This document shows, in pieces, positions 28,032-37,969 of a stretch of 64,000 nucleotides of DNA; position 1 is the first letter of the stretch, and the number at the start of each line of letters is the position of its first letter. The DNA is taken from the NCBI RefSeq assembly GCF_016888335.1, contig NZ_JAFEJG010000004.1, positions 2,838,930 to 2,902,929 on the forward strand. Direction: 5' to 3'. Source of the DNA: Janibacter endophyticus. Lineage in GTDB: Bacteria; Actinomycetota; Actinomycetes; Actinomycetales; Dermatophilaceae. The notes below the pieces were generated by a model. The model searched no databases, was not told the origin of the DNA, and saw nothing but the letters and a program-made list of their open reading frames with translations. Position numbers and translations under genes: made by a program.

Positions 28032-29600
28032 TCAGGCGAAGTGCTGCTTGAGCTCGCGGGCCAGGACCTTGCCGGTCGCGTTGCGCGGGAGCTCGTCGAC
28101 GAAGACGACCTCGCGGGGGACGCAGTGGCGGGCGCGGTTGGCCCGGACGAGGTCCTTGACCTCGTCGGCCGTGACCTCCTCCCCTGGCCGCAGCGCGATG
28201 AAGGCCGCCAGCCGATGGCCGAACTCCGGGTCGGGGACACCCACGACGGAGGCCTCACGGACCGCGGGGTGCTGGACGAGCAGAGACTCGACCTCCGAGG
28301 GGTAGACGTTCTCGCCGCCACTGATGATCATGTCGTCGTCCCGGCCGGCGACGAAGAAGAGCCCGTCGCGCTCGAAGCCCATGTCCCCCGTGGAGACGAG
28401 CCCGTCGAGGAACTCCTTGTTCTGCCCGTCGGTGTAGCCCTCGAAGATCATCTCGTTGCTGCAGAAGATCCGACCGGTCTCCCCCTTCGGCATCTCCCGA
28501 CCGTCCGCGTCGAGGATCTTGACGACCGTCCCCAGCGGCGGGGTACCGGCGGTGTCCGGCTCTCGGCGCATGTCGCGCGGCGTGGCGATGCACACCCAGG
28601 ACGCCTCGGTCGAGCCGTAGAGGTTGTAGAGGACGTCGCCGTACTCGTCCATGAACGTCGTCGTGAACCCGCTCGGGTACGCCGACCCGGAGGTCGCGAC
28701 GACGCGGAGCTTGCGCCGGTTGCGCGCGGCCGGGTCGGACGGCAGCTCCATCATCCGCTGGAGCATCACCGGGACGGCGAACATCGCGTGCGGCTGGTGC
28801 TCCTCGAGCGCCTGGCGGGCGGCGGCCGGGTCGAAACGACGCTGGAGCACGATCGTCGCCCGCAGGGCGATCGAGAGCTGCATCGCGGCGTAGCCCCAGG
28901 TGTGGAAGAGCGGCGCCGAGATGAGGATCCGGTCGTTCGCGCGCAGCGGGATCCGGTCGATGATCGAGATGAGCGGTCCGAAGCCGCCCGGCGTCTTGCG
29001 GGCCGCGCCCTTCGGGGTGCCCGTCGTGCCCGAGGTGAGGATGATCGTGCGGGCGACCCGGTCTGGCGGGGTCAGCCTGCTCGGCTGCGCGACCGCATCC
29101 GCGTGTCGGGCAAGCTCGCTCTCGCTGATCTGCTCGATGCCCGGGTCGAGCGCACCGACGTGCTCGGCGAACTCGTCGTCGTAGACGATCCCCTTGAGCT
29201 CCTGCTGCCCCGCGACGAGCGCGAGCTGTGCCCCGCCGAGGCCGGTGTTGCCGAGGACGACGTCGACGCCGATCGCGGCCGTGCCGCACATGACCTCGAT
29301 CGCGCCGACGTGGTTGCGGGCGAGCAGGCCCAGCCGGTCGCCCGGCTGGTAGCCCCGCTCGAGGAGGACCGCGGCGACGCGCTCGGAGCGGGCGAGCAGC
29401 TCGGCGTAGGTCATCGCCCCACGCTGCTCGTCGATGACGGCGATCGTGCTCGGGCTCCGGCCGGCCGCCTGCCTCAGCTCACCGGCGAGGCCGAAGCCCC
29501 ACCGGTGCAGCGCGGCGAGCTGGGTGACCTGCCGGTGCGGCAGGCCCGGCGCGAGCATGCCACGCTTGGCCATGGTCTTGGCGACGGTCAGCAGATCCAT
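28032..29600 (-). CDS. AMP-dependent acyl-CoA synthetase (FadD-like)
   Basis: 522 residues; activates a carboxylic acid, probably a fatty acid, via acyl-AMP to acyl-CoA. ATP-binding P-loop IILTSGTTGTPKGAARK, A5 motif NLYGSTEASWV, A7/A8 region STGDMGFERDG and GRDDDMIISGGENVYP, and the C-terminal catalytic Lys in PRNATGKVLARE. The N-terminal part (WGFGLAGELRQAAGRSP) matches actinobacterial FadD enzymes with unknown chain preference. ATG at 29600. Confidence 0.88.
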   Translation of the reverse strand: MDLLTVAKTMAKRGMLAPGLPHRQVTQLAALHRWGFGLAGELRQAAGRSPSTIAVIDEQRGAMTYAELLARSERVAAVLLERGYQPGDRLGLLARNHVGAIEVMCGTAAIGVDVVLGNTGLGGAQLALVAGQQELKGIVYDDEFAEHVGALDPGIEQISESELARHADAVAQPSRLTPPDRVARTIILTSGTTGTPKGAARKTPGGFGPLISIIDRIPLRANDRILISAPLFHTWGYAAMQLSIALRATIVLQRRFDPAAARQALEEHQPHAMFAVPVMLQRMMELPSDPAARNRRKLRVVATSGSAYPSGFTTTFMDEYGDVLYNLYGSTEASWVCIATPRDMRREPDTAGTPPLGTVVKILDADGREMPKGETGRIFCSNEMIFEGYTDGQNKEFLDGLVSTGDMGFERDGLFFVAGRDDDMIISGGENVYPSEVESLLVQHPAVREASVVGVPDPEFGHRLAAFIALRPGEEVTADEVKDLVRANRARHCVPREVVFVDELPRNATGKVLARELKQHFA

Positions 29601-29695
29601 GTGATCTCACCCTTGAGGTCTCGAGGTCGTCCGGCACGTCTGCCGACCGACCCTACCGACGAGTCACGACGGGGTCGGGCCGGCCGTCAGGAAGA

Positions 29696-32503
29696 TCACG
29701 CCTTCTTGGTCGTCTTCTTCGTCGTCTTCTTCGTCGCCTTCTTGGCCGCGGTCGTCTTCTTCGCGGCCTTCTTGGTCGTCTTCTTCGCGGCCTTCTTGCG
29801 GGTCGTCGGGCCCTTGGCGCGCTTCTCCGCGAGCAGCTCGAAGGCGCGCTCCTGGGTGATCGTCTCGGGCTCGTCGTCGCGGCGCAGCGTCGCGTTGGTC
29901 TCACCGTCGGTGACGTAGGGGCCGAAGCGGCCGTCCTTGACGACGACCTTCTTGCCGCTCGCCGGGTCCTCGCCGAACTCGCGCAGCGGCGGCTTGGCGG
30001 CGGCCCGTCCGCGCTGCTTGGGCTGGGCGTAGATCGCCTCGGCCTCCTCGAGCGTGATGTCGAAGAGCTGCTGCTCGGTGGTCAGCGACCGGCTGTCCGT
30101 CCCCTTCTTGAGGTACGGGCCGTAGCGACCGTTCTGCGCCGTGATCTCGACCTGCTGCTCGGACTCGGTGCCGTCCTCGGCCGTGACCCTCTCGGTGACC
30201 ACGCCGACGACCCGAGGCAGGGACAGGAGCTTGAGCGCGGTGTCGAGCTCGATCGTCGCGAGGTCCATGTCCTGGAAGAGCGAGGCCGTGCGCGGCTTGA
30301 CCTTGGCCTTGCCCTTGAGCTCGGCCTCCTCGTCGGTGAGGACCTCGGTGACATAGGGGCCGTAGCGGCCCGCCTTCGCGACGACGACGCGACCCGACTC
30401 GGGGTGCCTCCCCAGCTCGCGCCCGTCGTCGGCGGCCTGGGCGAGCAGCTCGCGCCCGCGCTCGGGGGTCATCTCGTCAGGGGCGATGTCCTCGGGGACG
30501 TTGGCCCGCCGCGGCTTGTCGCTGTCGGACTCCGGCAGGCTCGCGCCCTCGGCGACCTCGCCGGTGGCCGGGTCGACCCCGGCCGGGACGACCTCCTCGA
30601 CGTACGGCCCGTAGCGACCGACCCGCACGACGACGCCCTCGCCGATCTCGACGGTGCTGATCGCCTTGGCGTCGATCTCGCCGAGGTCGGTGACCATGGC
30701 GCGCAGGCCGGCGCCGTCGTCGTTGCCGACCCCGTTGTAGAAGCGGTCGAGCCACGCGACCCGGCCGAGGTTGCCGCCGGCGATCTCGTCGAGCCGCTCC
30801 TCCATCCGGGCCGTGAAGTCGTAGTCGACGAGCCGCGGGAAGTGCTTCTCCATGAGCTGCGTCGTCGCGAAGCCCATCCAGGTCGCGACGAGCGCCGAGC
30901 CCTGCCGGCGGACGTAGCCGCGGTCCTGGATCGTCGAGACCGTCGAGGCGTAGGTCGAGGGACGGCCGATGCCGAGCTCCTCCATGCGCTTGACGAGGCT
31001 GGCCTCGGTGTAGCGCGGCGGCGGTGAGGTCTCGTGACCCGCGGCCTCGGCGCCGAGCACGTCGAGGGCGACACCCTCGGAGAGCTTGGGCAGGCGACGC
31101 TCCTCGTCCTCGCCGGAGCCACCACGGCCCTCGTCGCGGCCCTCCTCGTAGGCCGCGAGGAAGCCCTTGAAGGTGATGACCGTGCCCGAGGCGGAGTACT
31201 CGGCACTGGCACCGACGGGGCAGCCGGAGATGTCCGCGGCCAGACGGATCGTGGCCGTCGACCCCTTCGCGTCGGCCATCTGCGAGGCGATGGTGCGCTT
31301 CCAGATGAGCTCGTAGAGGCGGAACTCGTCGCCGCGCAGCTCGCCCTGGACCTGCGCGGGGGTGCGGAAACGGTCGCCGGCGGGCCGGATCGCCTCGTGC
31401 GCCTCCTGGGCACCCTTGGACTTCTTGCCGTAGACGCGCGGTTGGTCCGGCACGTACTCGGCGCCGTACATGTCCCGGGCCTGACCGCGAGCGGCGCTCA
31501 CGGCCGACTGCGAGAGGTTCGTGCTGTCGGTCCGCATGTAGGTGATGTAGCCGTTCTCGTACAGCCGCTGGGCCACGCGCATCGCGTCGCGGCTGCCGAG
31601 CCGCAGCTTGCGCGAGGCCTCCTGCTGGAGCGTCGAGGTCGTGAAGGGCGCGTACGGGCGGCGGGTGTACGGCTTCTCGGTGACCGCGGTGACGCTCGCC
31701 GAGGTGGCGGCGGTCGCCTCGGCGACCGCGCGGGCGGCCACCTCGTCGAGGTGGAGCACATCCCCCTTCGTCAGGGTGCCGTCGTCGGCGAAGTCGCGAC
31801 CGGCCGCGACCCGCCGGCCGTCGACCGACGCGAGGCGGGCGGTGAACTCCTGCCGCGCCTGGCTCGGGGTGAAGGTGCCGGTGACGTCCCAGTAGCTCGC
31901 GGCCCGGAAGGCCATCCGCTCGCGCTCGCGCTCGACGACGATCCGGGTCGCGACGGACTGGACGCGCCCGGCGGAGAGGCCCTGCTTGATCTTGCGCCAC
32001 AGGACGGGGCTGATCTCGAAGCCGTAGAGCCGGTCGAGGATCCGCCGCCCCTCCTGGGCCTCGACGAGGTCCATGTCGAGGTCGCGCGTCGTCTGCACGG
32101 CGCGCTGGATGGCCTCCTGGGTGATCTCGTGGAAGACCATCCGCTTGACCGGGACCTTGGGCTTGAGCGCCTCGAGGAGGTGCCACGCGATGGCCTCGCC
32201 CTCGCGGTCCTCATCGGTGGCGAGGTAGAGGGTCTCGGCGTCCTTGAGCAGTCGCTTGAGCTCGGCGACCTTCTTCTTCTTGTCCGCGTCGATGACGTAG
32301 AGCGCGTCGAAGGAGCCGTCGTCGACGTTGACGCCGAAGCGGCCGAAGGGGCCCTTCTTCTCGGCAGCGGGCAGGTCACGCGGCTGCGGGATGTCCCGGA
32401 TGTGGCCGACCGACGCCTCGACGGCGAAGTCGGGGCCGAGGTACCCGGCGATGGTCTTGGCCTTCGCCGGAGACTCGACGATGACGAGGTTGCGGGCACT
32501 CAT
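29696..32503 (-). CDS. topA: DNA topoisomerase I (type IA)
   Basis: 935 residues; relaxes negative supercoils. N-terminal Toprim domain (VIVESPAKAKTI, DEDREGEAIAWH), catalytic Tyr in YITYMRTDSTNLS, then four C-terminal repeats built around GRYGPYV or GRFGPYV in place of zinc ribbons, and a Lys/Ala/Thr tail (KKAAKKTTKK and similar) typical of actinobacterial TopA that aids DNA binding. ATG 32503 has GAAGGAG five bases upstream; the longer frame to 32587 lacks this. Confidence 0.97.
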   Translation of the reverse strand: MSARNLVIVESPAKAKTIAGYLGPDFAVEASVGHIRDIPQPRDLPAAEKKGPFGRFGVNVDDGSFDALYVIDADKKKKVAELKRLLKDAETLYLATDEDREGEAIAWHLLEALKPKVPVKRMVFHEITQEAIQRAVQTTRDLDMDLVEAQEGRRILDRLYGFEISPVLWRKIKQGLSAGRVQSVATRIVVERERERMAFRAASYWDVTGTFTPSQARQEFTARLASVDGRRVAAGRDFADDGTLTKGDVLHLDEVAARAVAEATAATSASVTAVTEKPYTRRPYAPFTTSTLQQEASRKLRLGSRDAMRVAQRLYENGYITYMRTDSTNLSQSAVSAARGQARDMYGAEYVPDQPRVYGKKSKGAQEAHEAIRPAGDRFRTPAQVQGELRGDEFRLYELIWKRTIASQMADAKGSTATIRLAADISGCPVGASAEYSASGTVITFKGFLAAYEEGRDEGRGGSGEDEERRLPKLSEGVALDVLGAEAAGHETSPPPRYTEASLVKRMEELGIGRPSTYASTVSTIQDRGYVRRQGSALVATWMGFATTQLMEKHFPRLVDYDFTARMEERLDEIAGGNLGRVAWLDRFYNGVGNDDGAGLRAMVTDLGEIDAKAISTVEIGEGVVVRVGRYGPYVEEVVPAGVDPATGEVAEGASLPESDSDKPRRANVPEDIAPDEMTPERGRELLAQAADDGRELGRHPESGRVVVAKAGRYGPYVTEVLTDEEAELKGKAKVKPRTASLFQDMDLATIELDTALKLLSLPRVVGVVTERVTAEDGTESEQQVEITAQNGRYGPYLKKGTDSRSLTTEQQLFDITLEEAEAIYAQPKQRGRAAAKPPLREFGEDPASGKKVVVKDGRFGPYVTDGETNATLRRDDEPETITQERAFELLAEKRAKGPTTRKKAAKKTTKKAAKKTTAAKKATKKTTKKTTKKA

Positions 32504-32610
32504 GCGGACTCCTTCGGTGACCCTCGTGCCGCGGATTCGTCGCGGCTCTGACGAGGGGTCGCGTCTGGAACGGTAGCCCACGGGCACGAAGGGGGCCGGT
32601 TCGGTTGTTA

Positions 32611-32630
32611 TTAGTTGTCATGTCAACTAA
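32611..32630 (+). promoter_or_regulatory. palindromic operator overlapping the dioxygenase promoter
   Basis: TTAGTTG-N6-CAACTAA, a perfect inverted repeat of the size and AT-rich type bound by MarR-family regulators. Its right arm overlaps the -10 box TAACAT (32628-32633) of the dioxygenase gene. No MarR gene is in the window. Confidence 0.7.
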
Positions 32631-32633
32631 CAT
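32628..32633 (+). promoter_or_regulatory. -10 box, leaderless promoter of the dioxygenase
   Basis: TAACAT followed by six bases and ATG at 32640; the upstream operator covers it. Confidence 0.55.
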
Positions 32634-32639
32634 GGGGGC

Positions 32640-33422
32640 ATGACCGCACCCGTCCTGTACCTCAGCCACGGCGCCCCGCCCCTCGCCGACGACACCCGGT
32701 GGACCCAGCAGCTCGCCGACTGGTCGGCTGCGTTCGAGAAGCCGAAGAACGTCCTCATGATCTCGGCGCACTGGGAGGAGGCCCCGATCTCGGTCAGCCC
32801 CACGACCCGGCTGGTCCCCCTCACCTACGACTTCTGGGGCTTCCCGCAGAAGTACTACGAGGTCGAGTACGCAGCGCCGCTCGCCCCCGAGCTCGCCGAC
32901 TCCGTCACCGGGCTGCTCGGCGGACGCGGGCTCGAGGTCCACCGCGACGAGACCCGCGGCCTCGACCACGGCGCCTACGTCCCCCTCGTCGAGATGTACC
33001 CCGACGCCGACGTCCCCGTGCTGCAGATGTCGATGCCCACGCTCGACCCGGCCACCCTCTTCGAGATCGGGCGCACCCTCGCCCCCCTTCGCGACGAGGG
33101 GACGCTCATCGTCGGCTCGGGCTTCACCACCCACAACCTGCGGTGGTTCAACCCGGCCGCCGGCGCCGACGCGCCGCCGCCCACCCCCTCGGCCGAGTTC
33201 GACCACTGGGCCGCCGAGACGGTCGCGGCCGGCGACATCGACTCGCTCATCCAGATGCTCGACAGGGCCCCCGCCGCCCACGAGGCGCACCCCCGCACCG
33301 AGCACTGGGCGCCCCTCTACCTCGCCCTCGGCGCGGCCGACGCGTCCGGCGCGAGCACCGTCGAGAGCACCATCGACGGCTTCTGGTTCGGCCTGAGCAA
33401 GCGGTCCTGGCAGTTCGGCTGA
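32640..33422 (+). CDS. DODA-type (LigB-like) extradiol ring-cleavage dioxygenase family protein
   Basis: 260 residues. Metal and catalytic His of class III extradiol dioxygenases are visible in LSHGAPPLADD, LMISAHWEEAP, RGLDHGAYVPLV and SGFTTHNLRWF; IGRTLAPLRDEGTLIVGSG is typical of the YgiD/DODA branch. Members open catechol-like rings or act on related phenolics. The MarR-like operator in front fits induction by a phenol or quinone. The octamer at 33084 forces CTT in APLRDEG. Confidence 0.88.
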   Translation: MTAPVLYLSHGAPPLADDTRWTQQLADWSAAFEKPKNVLMISAHWEEAPISVSPTTRLVPLTYDFWGFPQKYYEVEYAAPLAPELADSVTGLLGGRGLEVHRDETRGLDHGAYVPLVEMYPDADVPVLQMSMPTLDPATLFEIGRTLAPLRDEGTLIVGSGFTTHNLRWFNPAAGADAPPPTPSAEFDHWAAETVAAGDIDSLIQMLDRAPAAHEAHPRTEHWAPLYLALGAADASGASTVESTIDGFWFGLSKRSWQFG

Positions 33423-33513
33423 GCAACCTCTGGCGTGCACCGGGGAGCCTGCCGAGGCCGGCCTCGCTATCCTCGGCCAGGACCGGGCAGCTGCCCGGGC
33501 AGACAGGGGACGC

Positions 33514-33909
33514 ATGATGAAGACGGTCATGACGGTCGCCCTCGCGGGCGCGATCACGCTCGGGCTGGACGCCTGCGGCGAGGACGGATCGCCCGAGGAC
33601 ACGGTCAAGGAGCTCGCCCAGGCCGCTGCCGCCGAGGACTTCGCGCGGGTCTGCGCGCTGCTCGACCCGGAGTACGTCGAGGCGGCGGAGAAGGCCGACG
33701 GCACCTCCTGCGAGGAGTCCATCAAGGGCGCCGCGGAGGACAGCGGCGAGGAGGGGCTCCTCGGCGACCCCGACAAGCTGGAGATCGGCGATGCGGAGCT
33801 CTCCGAGGACGGAGCCAGCGCCATCGTGCCGACGACCTACGAGGGCCAGCGCTCGCAGATCCGGCTCGTCAAGGTGGACGACGCGTGGCGGGTGACCTTC
33901 GGGCTCTGA
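33514..33909 (+). CDS. small putative lipoprotein, unknown function
   Basis: 131 residues. Signal sequence ends LGLDAC, a weak lipobox with the Cys at about residue 21. The remainder (EDTVKELAQAAAAEDFARVCALLDPEYVE..., ending DDAWRVTFGL) resembles small NTF2-like secreted proteins with one likely disulfide (VCALL with SCEES). A perfect 16-base palindrome (33483-33498) precedes the AGGGGA ribosome-binding site. It converges on the methyltransferase, three bases apart. Confidence 0.7.
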   Translation: MMKTVMTVALAGAITLGLDACGEDGSPEDTVKELAQAAAAEDFARVCALLDPEYVEAAEKADGTSCEESIKGAAEDSGEEGLLGDPDKLEIGDAELSEDGASAIVPTTYEGQRSQIRLVKVDDAWRVTFGL

Positions 33910-33912
33910 GGG

Positions 33913-35436
33913 TTACCGGACGAGGAGACCGTCGGCGACGAGATCACGCACGAGGGCCGCTGCGGCAGCCGTCGCCTCGTCTGCGTCGAGCCCCAGCAGC
34001 CCCGTGATCGCGGCGCTCGCCTGCGCCGCGGTGAGCTCGCCGTCGCACACCGAGACCAGGGCCGCGCCGAAGGTGTCGACCCGGACCGCGCGTCGCAGCC
34101 CGGCCCCCTGCCGCACGACGATGACCGACGGGTCGTCCGCGCCCGGCCGTCCGTGCCGCTCCTCGGTGACGTCGGGTGCGCACCGCCACGCGACGTCAAG
34201 GACCTCCGCGTCGGTGCGCCCGGCCAGCCAGGTGCGCGCGCGCAGGCCGTCGAGGATGGTCGGACCCATCGGTGATGCGACCGGGCCCGTGTGCTCGACG
34301 AGGTCCCGGAAGGTCGCTCGCTCCTCGGCAGGTCGCTGCAGCGTGATCACGCCGAAGCCGATCCGCTCGACCCCCCGGCTCGCGAAGTCGTCGAGCCACG
34401 CGGTGACCATCGCCTCGTGCTCCGAAGTGCCCGGGCGGTGGCCGCCGTCGCGCGACCACGTCGCGGCGTACTCGGCGGGGTCCTGCACATCGCGCTGGAT
34501 CACCCAGGCGTCCACCGGGTGGCCGGCCCGCTCGGCCGCGTCGAGCCAGGCGCCGACGACCCCGGTCCAGCTCTCCCCCGCACGCACCTCCCAGTTGCCG
34601 AGCATCTGGGCGATGCCGCCGGGCTCGAGGACGCCGCCGAGGTCACGGACGAGCCCCGCGACGATCGCGTGCCCCGTCGCCCCGCCGTCCCGGTACTCGT
34701 AGCGCGGCACGTCGTCGGTCCGCGGGGTGATGACGAAGGGGGGATTGCTCACGACGAGGTCGAAGCGCTCGCCGGCCACGGGGTCGAGGAGCGAGCCGGC
34801 ACGCAGGTCGAGGGCGAGGCTCGCGAGCTCGGCGTTGACGCTCGCGTAGCCGAGGGCGCGGGGCGAGGTGTCTGTGGCGACGATCGCGTCGGCGTGCGTC
34901 GAGAGGTGGAGCGCCTGGACCCCGCAGCCCGTGCCGAGGTCAAGGGCGCGGCGCACCTGCGGCCGGGGCGTCCAGCGCGCCAGGGTCGTCGAGGCGCCAC
35001 CGATGCCGAGGACGTGGTCGGTCGGCAGCGCTCCGCCGAGGACCAGCTCGCTGTGGTCGGAGACGACGAACCACTCGCGTTCCTCGTCGCCGTAGGGACG
35101 CACCTCGGCCGTCGAGCACAGACCGGCGGACCTCTCACGGGCGAGGCCGAGCTCGAGGAGGCCGGTGGCACCCAGGGTCGGCAGCAGCTCGTCGACCTCG
35201 GCGGGGTCGACCGGCATCCCCAGGGTGAAGAGGCGGACGAAGGTCGCGAGCGGCCCGTCGACCTCGGCGAGCCGGCGGCGCGCCGGCACGGGGTCCTCGC
35301 GGTGGATGGCCGCTGCCGCGACCGGGCGGAGGAGCTCCTCGACGGCGTCGACCGTCACGCCGGCGCCCTCGAGGTCGGTACGCAGCAGGTGGAGGAGCCG
35401 GGGGTCCGCCTCCGGCGTCGGGCTGAGATCGGTCAC
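33913..35436 (-). CDS. class I SAM-dependent methyltransferase (HemK-like NPPF motif, DUF7059 type)
   Basis: 507 residues. An N-terminal helical domain (about 1-150) is followed by a methyltransferase core with SAM motif RALDLGTGCGVQALHL and catalytic LVVSNPPFVITPR. NPPF/Y marks methylation of an amide or exocyclic amino nitrogen, so a ribosomal protein, release factor, rRNA or other nucleic-acid base could be the target. The C-terminal ~150 residues form an extra domain. It lies 42 bases upstream of nothing coding on its own strand; hppA ends nearby. Confidence 0.8.
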   Translation of the reverse strand: MTDLSPTPEADPRLLHLLRTDLEGAGVTVDAVEELLRPVAAAAIHREDPVPARRRLAEVDGPLATFVRLFTLGMPVDPAEVDELLPTLGATGLLELGLARERSAGLCSTAEVRPYGDEEREWFVVSDHSELVLGGALPTDHVLGIGGASTTLARWTPRPQVRRALDLGTGCGVQALHLSTHADAIVATDTSPRALGYASVNAELASLALDLRAGSLLDPVAGERFDLVVSNPPFVITPRTDDVPRYEYRDGGATGHAIVAGLVRDLGGVLEPGGIAQMLGNWEVRAGESWTGVVGAWLDAAERAGHPVDAWVIQRDVQDPAEYAATWSRDGGHRPGTSEHEAMVTAWLDDFASRGVERIGFGVITLQRPAEERATFRDLVEHTGPVASPMGPTILDGLRARTWLAGRTDAEVLDVAWRCAPDVTEERHGRPGADDPSVIVVRQGAGLRRAVRVDTFGAALVSVCDGELTAAQASAAITGLLGLDADEATAAAAALVRDLVADGLLVR

Positions 35437-35478
35437 GACCGGTCAGCCTACGGCGGGCGAGGCGGAACCCCCTTCGTC

Positions 35479-37893
35479 CTACGGGTTGGCCGGGTCGTAG
35501 CTCGTCGGGACGTGGCGCAGCGGGCGCTCGTCGCCCGTGAGCGACTCATCGTCCCCGATCGCGATGTCGCGACGCTTGCTGACGTAGACCGCGCCGACGA
35601 CGATCACGAGAGCGACACCGGCGATGGCCAGCCGGAGCGCCGTCATCGGCTCCTCGCGCACCATGAGGGCGACGATCGCAGGAGCGATGAGCACCGAGAC
35701 GAGGTTCATCACCTTGATGAGCGGGTTGATCGCCGGACCGGCGGTGTCCTTGAAGGGGTCGCCGACGGTGTCACCGATGACGGCCGCCGCGTGCGCCTCG
35801 GACCCCTTGCCGCCGTGGTGCCCGTCCTCGACGATCTTCTTCGCGTTGTCCCAGGAGCCGCCGGAGTTCGACAGGAAGACCGCCATGAGTGCGCCGCAGG
35901 CGATGGCACCGGCGAGGAAGCCGGCGAGGGCCCCGATACCGAGACCGAAGCCGACGATGACCGGGGTCAACGCGGCGAGCAGGCCGGGGGTGGCCAGCTC
36001 GCGCAGGGAGTCCTTGGTGCAGATGTCGACGACGCGCCCGTACTCGGGCTTCTCGGTGCCCGCCATGATCCCTGGGTGCTCGCGGAACTGGCGGCGCACC
36101 TCGAAGACGATGGCACCGGCGGCGCGGGTCACGGCGTTGATCGCCAGGCCGGAGAAGAGGAAGACGACCGCAGCTCCGAGAAGGAGGCCGACGAGGGTGT
36201 GCGGGCTGACGATCTCGGAGCCCGCCGAGACCGCGAAGTCGTCGAAGGTCTGCTGGATCCCCGGGGCGGCCGACGGGTCGATCTCGCCGTTGGTCACCTT
36301 GGCGCCGAGACTCTCGGCGGTCTTGCGCAGCTCCGAGGACCACGCGTCGGTGTACGAGCCGAAGAGGGCAGTAGCCGCGAGCACCGCCGTCGCGATGGCG
36401 ATGCCCTTGGTGATCGCCTTGGTCGTGTTGCCGACCGCGTCGAGCTCGGTGAGGACCTGGGCGCCCTCCGCGTCGACGTCGCCGGACATCTCGGCGATGC
36501 CCTGGGCGTTGTCGGAGACCGGGCCGAAGGTGTCCATGGCGACGATGACACCGACGGTGGTGAGGATGCCGCAGCCGGCGAGCGCGATGAAGAAGAGCGA
36601 GAGCGTCATCGACCCGCCGCCGAGGATGTAGGCGAGGTAGATGGCGATCGCCAGGGTGGTCACCTTGTAGACCGCCGACTCGAGACCGACGCCGATGCCG
36701 GAGAGCACGACGGTCGCGGCTCCGGTGAGCGTCGTGCGGGCGACGTCCTTGGTGGGCCGCTTGTCGGTCCCGGTGAAGTAGCCGGTCATCCAGAGGATGA
36801 TCGCGGCGAGCACGACACCGATGAGGACGGCCAGGAGCGCGGAGAGCCGCGGGTCGCCGTCGAGCGTGCCGACCTGCTCGTTGGTGCTGCCGAGCTCGGA
36901 GAAGCTGCCGGGCAGGTAGGCGTAGGCCACGACCGCGGTGAGAACAGCGGAGATGCCGGCGGTGATGTAGAAGCTGCGGTTGATGGCGACGAGCGCGTCG
37001 CCCCCGGGCGCCGCCTTGGTGATGTAGACCCCGAGGAGGGCGGTCAGCGCGCCGATGGCAGGGATGAGGAGCGGGAAGACGAGGCCGTACTCGCCGAAGG
37101 CCGCCGTGCCGAGGATGAGCGCGGCGACGAGCATCACCGCGTAGGACTCGAAGAGGTCGGCCGCCATGCCGGCGCAGTCGCCGACGTTGTCGCCGACGTT
37201 GTCGGCGATCGTCGCGGCGTTGCGCGGGTCGTCCTCGGGGATGCCTGCCTCGACCTTGCCGACGAGGTCGGCGCCGACGTCGGCGGCCTTGGTGAAGATG
37301 CCGCCGCCGACCCGCATGAACATCGCGAGGAGCGCGGCGCCGAAGCCGAAGCCCTCGAGGACCTTCGGCGCGTTGCCCTGGTAGGCGAGGACGACGATCG
37401 CCGCGCCGAGGAGGCCCAGGCCGACGGTGAACATGCCGACCACCCCGCCGGTGCGGAAGGCGATCCGCATGCCGGCGTCACGTCCGGAGGTGCGGGCCGC
37501 CTCGGCGACCCGGACGTTGGCCTTGACCGCGAGCGACATGCCGAGGTAGCCGATGGCCGCGGAGAAGAGCGCACCGAGGACGAAGAAGCCCGAGCGGCCC
37601 CATCGGATCCCGGTGGTGTCCGCAGGCAGGACGAGAAGGAGTGCGAAGACGAGGACGACGAAGATCCCGAGCGTCTTGAACTGGCGCCGCAGGTAGGCGT
37701 GCGCGCCCTCCTCGATCGCCGCCCCGATCTCGCGCATCCGCTCGGTACCAGGGTCTGCGGCGATCACCTGGGAGCGGAAGACCAGCCCCATGACGAGACA
37801 GACGACACCGATGAGCGCGACGCCCGCGGTGAGGTACACGTTGCTGCTCGACAGCTCGAGCGCCTCCGTGGCAGTAGGGAGATAGCCCGCCAT
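35479..37893 (-). CDS. hppA: membrane-bound proton-translocating pyrophosphatase, K+-independent
   Basis: 804 residues and about 16 membrane helices; couples pyrophosphate hydrolysis to proton export. Substrate motifs DVGADLVGKVEAGIPEDDPRN and DNVGDNVGDCAGMAADL (contiguous acidic sites) and the C-terminal GDTVGDPFKDTAGP are intact. The determinant GNTTKA carries Lys where K+-dependent enzymes have Ala, so this one should not need potassium. I chose ATG 37893, six bases after GGAGG; the ATG at 37899 abuts the same site. Together with soluble Ppa the cell has two ways to remove pyrophosphate. Confidence 0.96.
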   Translation of the reverse strand: MAGYLPTATEALELSSSNVYLTAGVALIGVVCLVMGLVFRSQVIAADPGTERMREIGAAIEEGAHAYLRRQFKTLGIFVVLVFALLLVLPADTTGIRWGRSGFFVLGALFSAAIGYLGMSLAVKANVRVAEAARTSGRDAGMRIAFRTGGVVGMFTVGLGLLGAAIVVLAYQGNAPKVLEGFGFGAALLAMFMRVGGGIFTKAADVGADLVGKVEAGIPEDDPRNAATIADNVGDNVGDCAGMAADLFESYAVMLVAALILGTAAFGEYGLVFPLLIPAIGALTALLGVYITKAAPGGDALVAINRSFYITAGISAVLTAVVAYAYLPGSFSELGSTNEQVGTLDGDPRLSALLAVLIGVVLAAIILWMTGYFTGTDKRPTKDVARTTLTGAATVVLSGIGVGLESAVYKVTTLAIAIYLAYILGGGSMTLSLFFIALAGCGILTTVGVIVAMDTFGPVSDNAQGIAEMSGDVDAEGAQVLTELDAVGNTTKAITKGIAIATAVLAATALFGSYTDAWSSELRKTAESLGAKVTNGEIDPSAAPGIQQTFDDFAVSAGSEIVSPHTLVGLLLGAAVVFLFSGLAINAVTRAAGAIVFEVRRQFREHPGIMAGTEKPEYGRVVDICTKDSLRELATPGLLAALTPVIVGFGLGIGALAGFLAGAIACGALMAVFLSNSGGSWDNAKKIVEDGHHGGKGSEAHAAAVIGDTVGDPFKDTAGPAINPLIKVMNLVSVLIAPAIVALMVREEPMTALRLAIAGVALVIVVGAVYVSKRRDIAIGDDESLTGDERPLRHVPTSYDPANP

Positions 37894-37969
37894 GCCCATC
37901 CTCCTCGATGGTCCGGTCCTGCGCCCGCCCACGCGGTGCGTGGGCGGTGGGCGTCACCCTACTCCTGGG

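Noticed and set aside
27797-28051. Small open frames in the 27.7-28.0 kb gap
   Set aside because: Their residues simply reflect palindromes; no ribosome-binding site or domain.
29699-29800. CTTCTT-rich repeat at the topA 3' end as a satellite
   Set aside because: It codes the expected lysine-rich tail of actinobacterial TopA.
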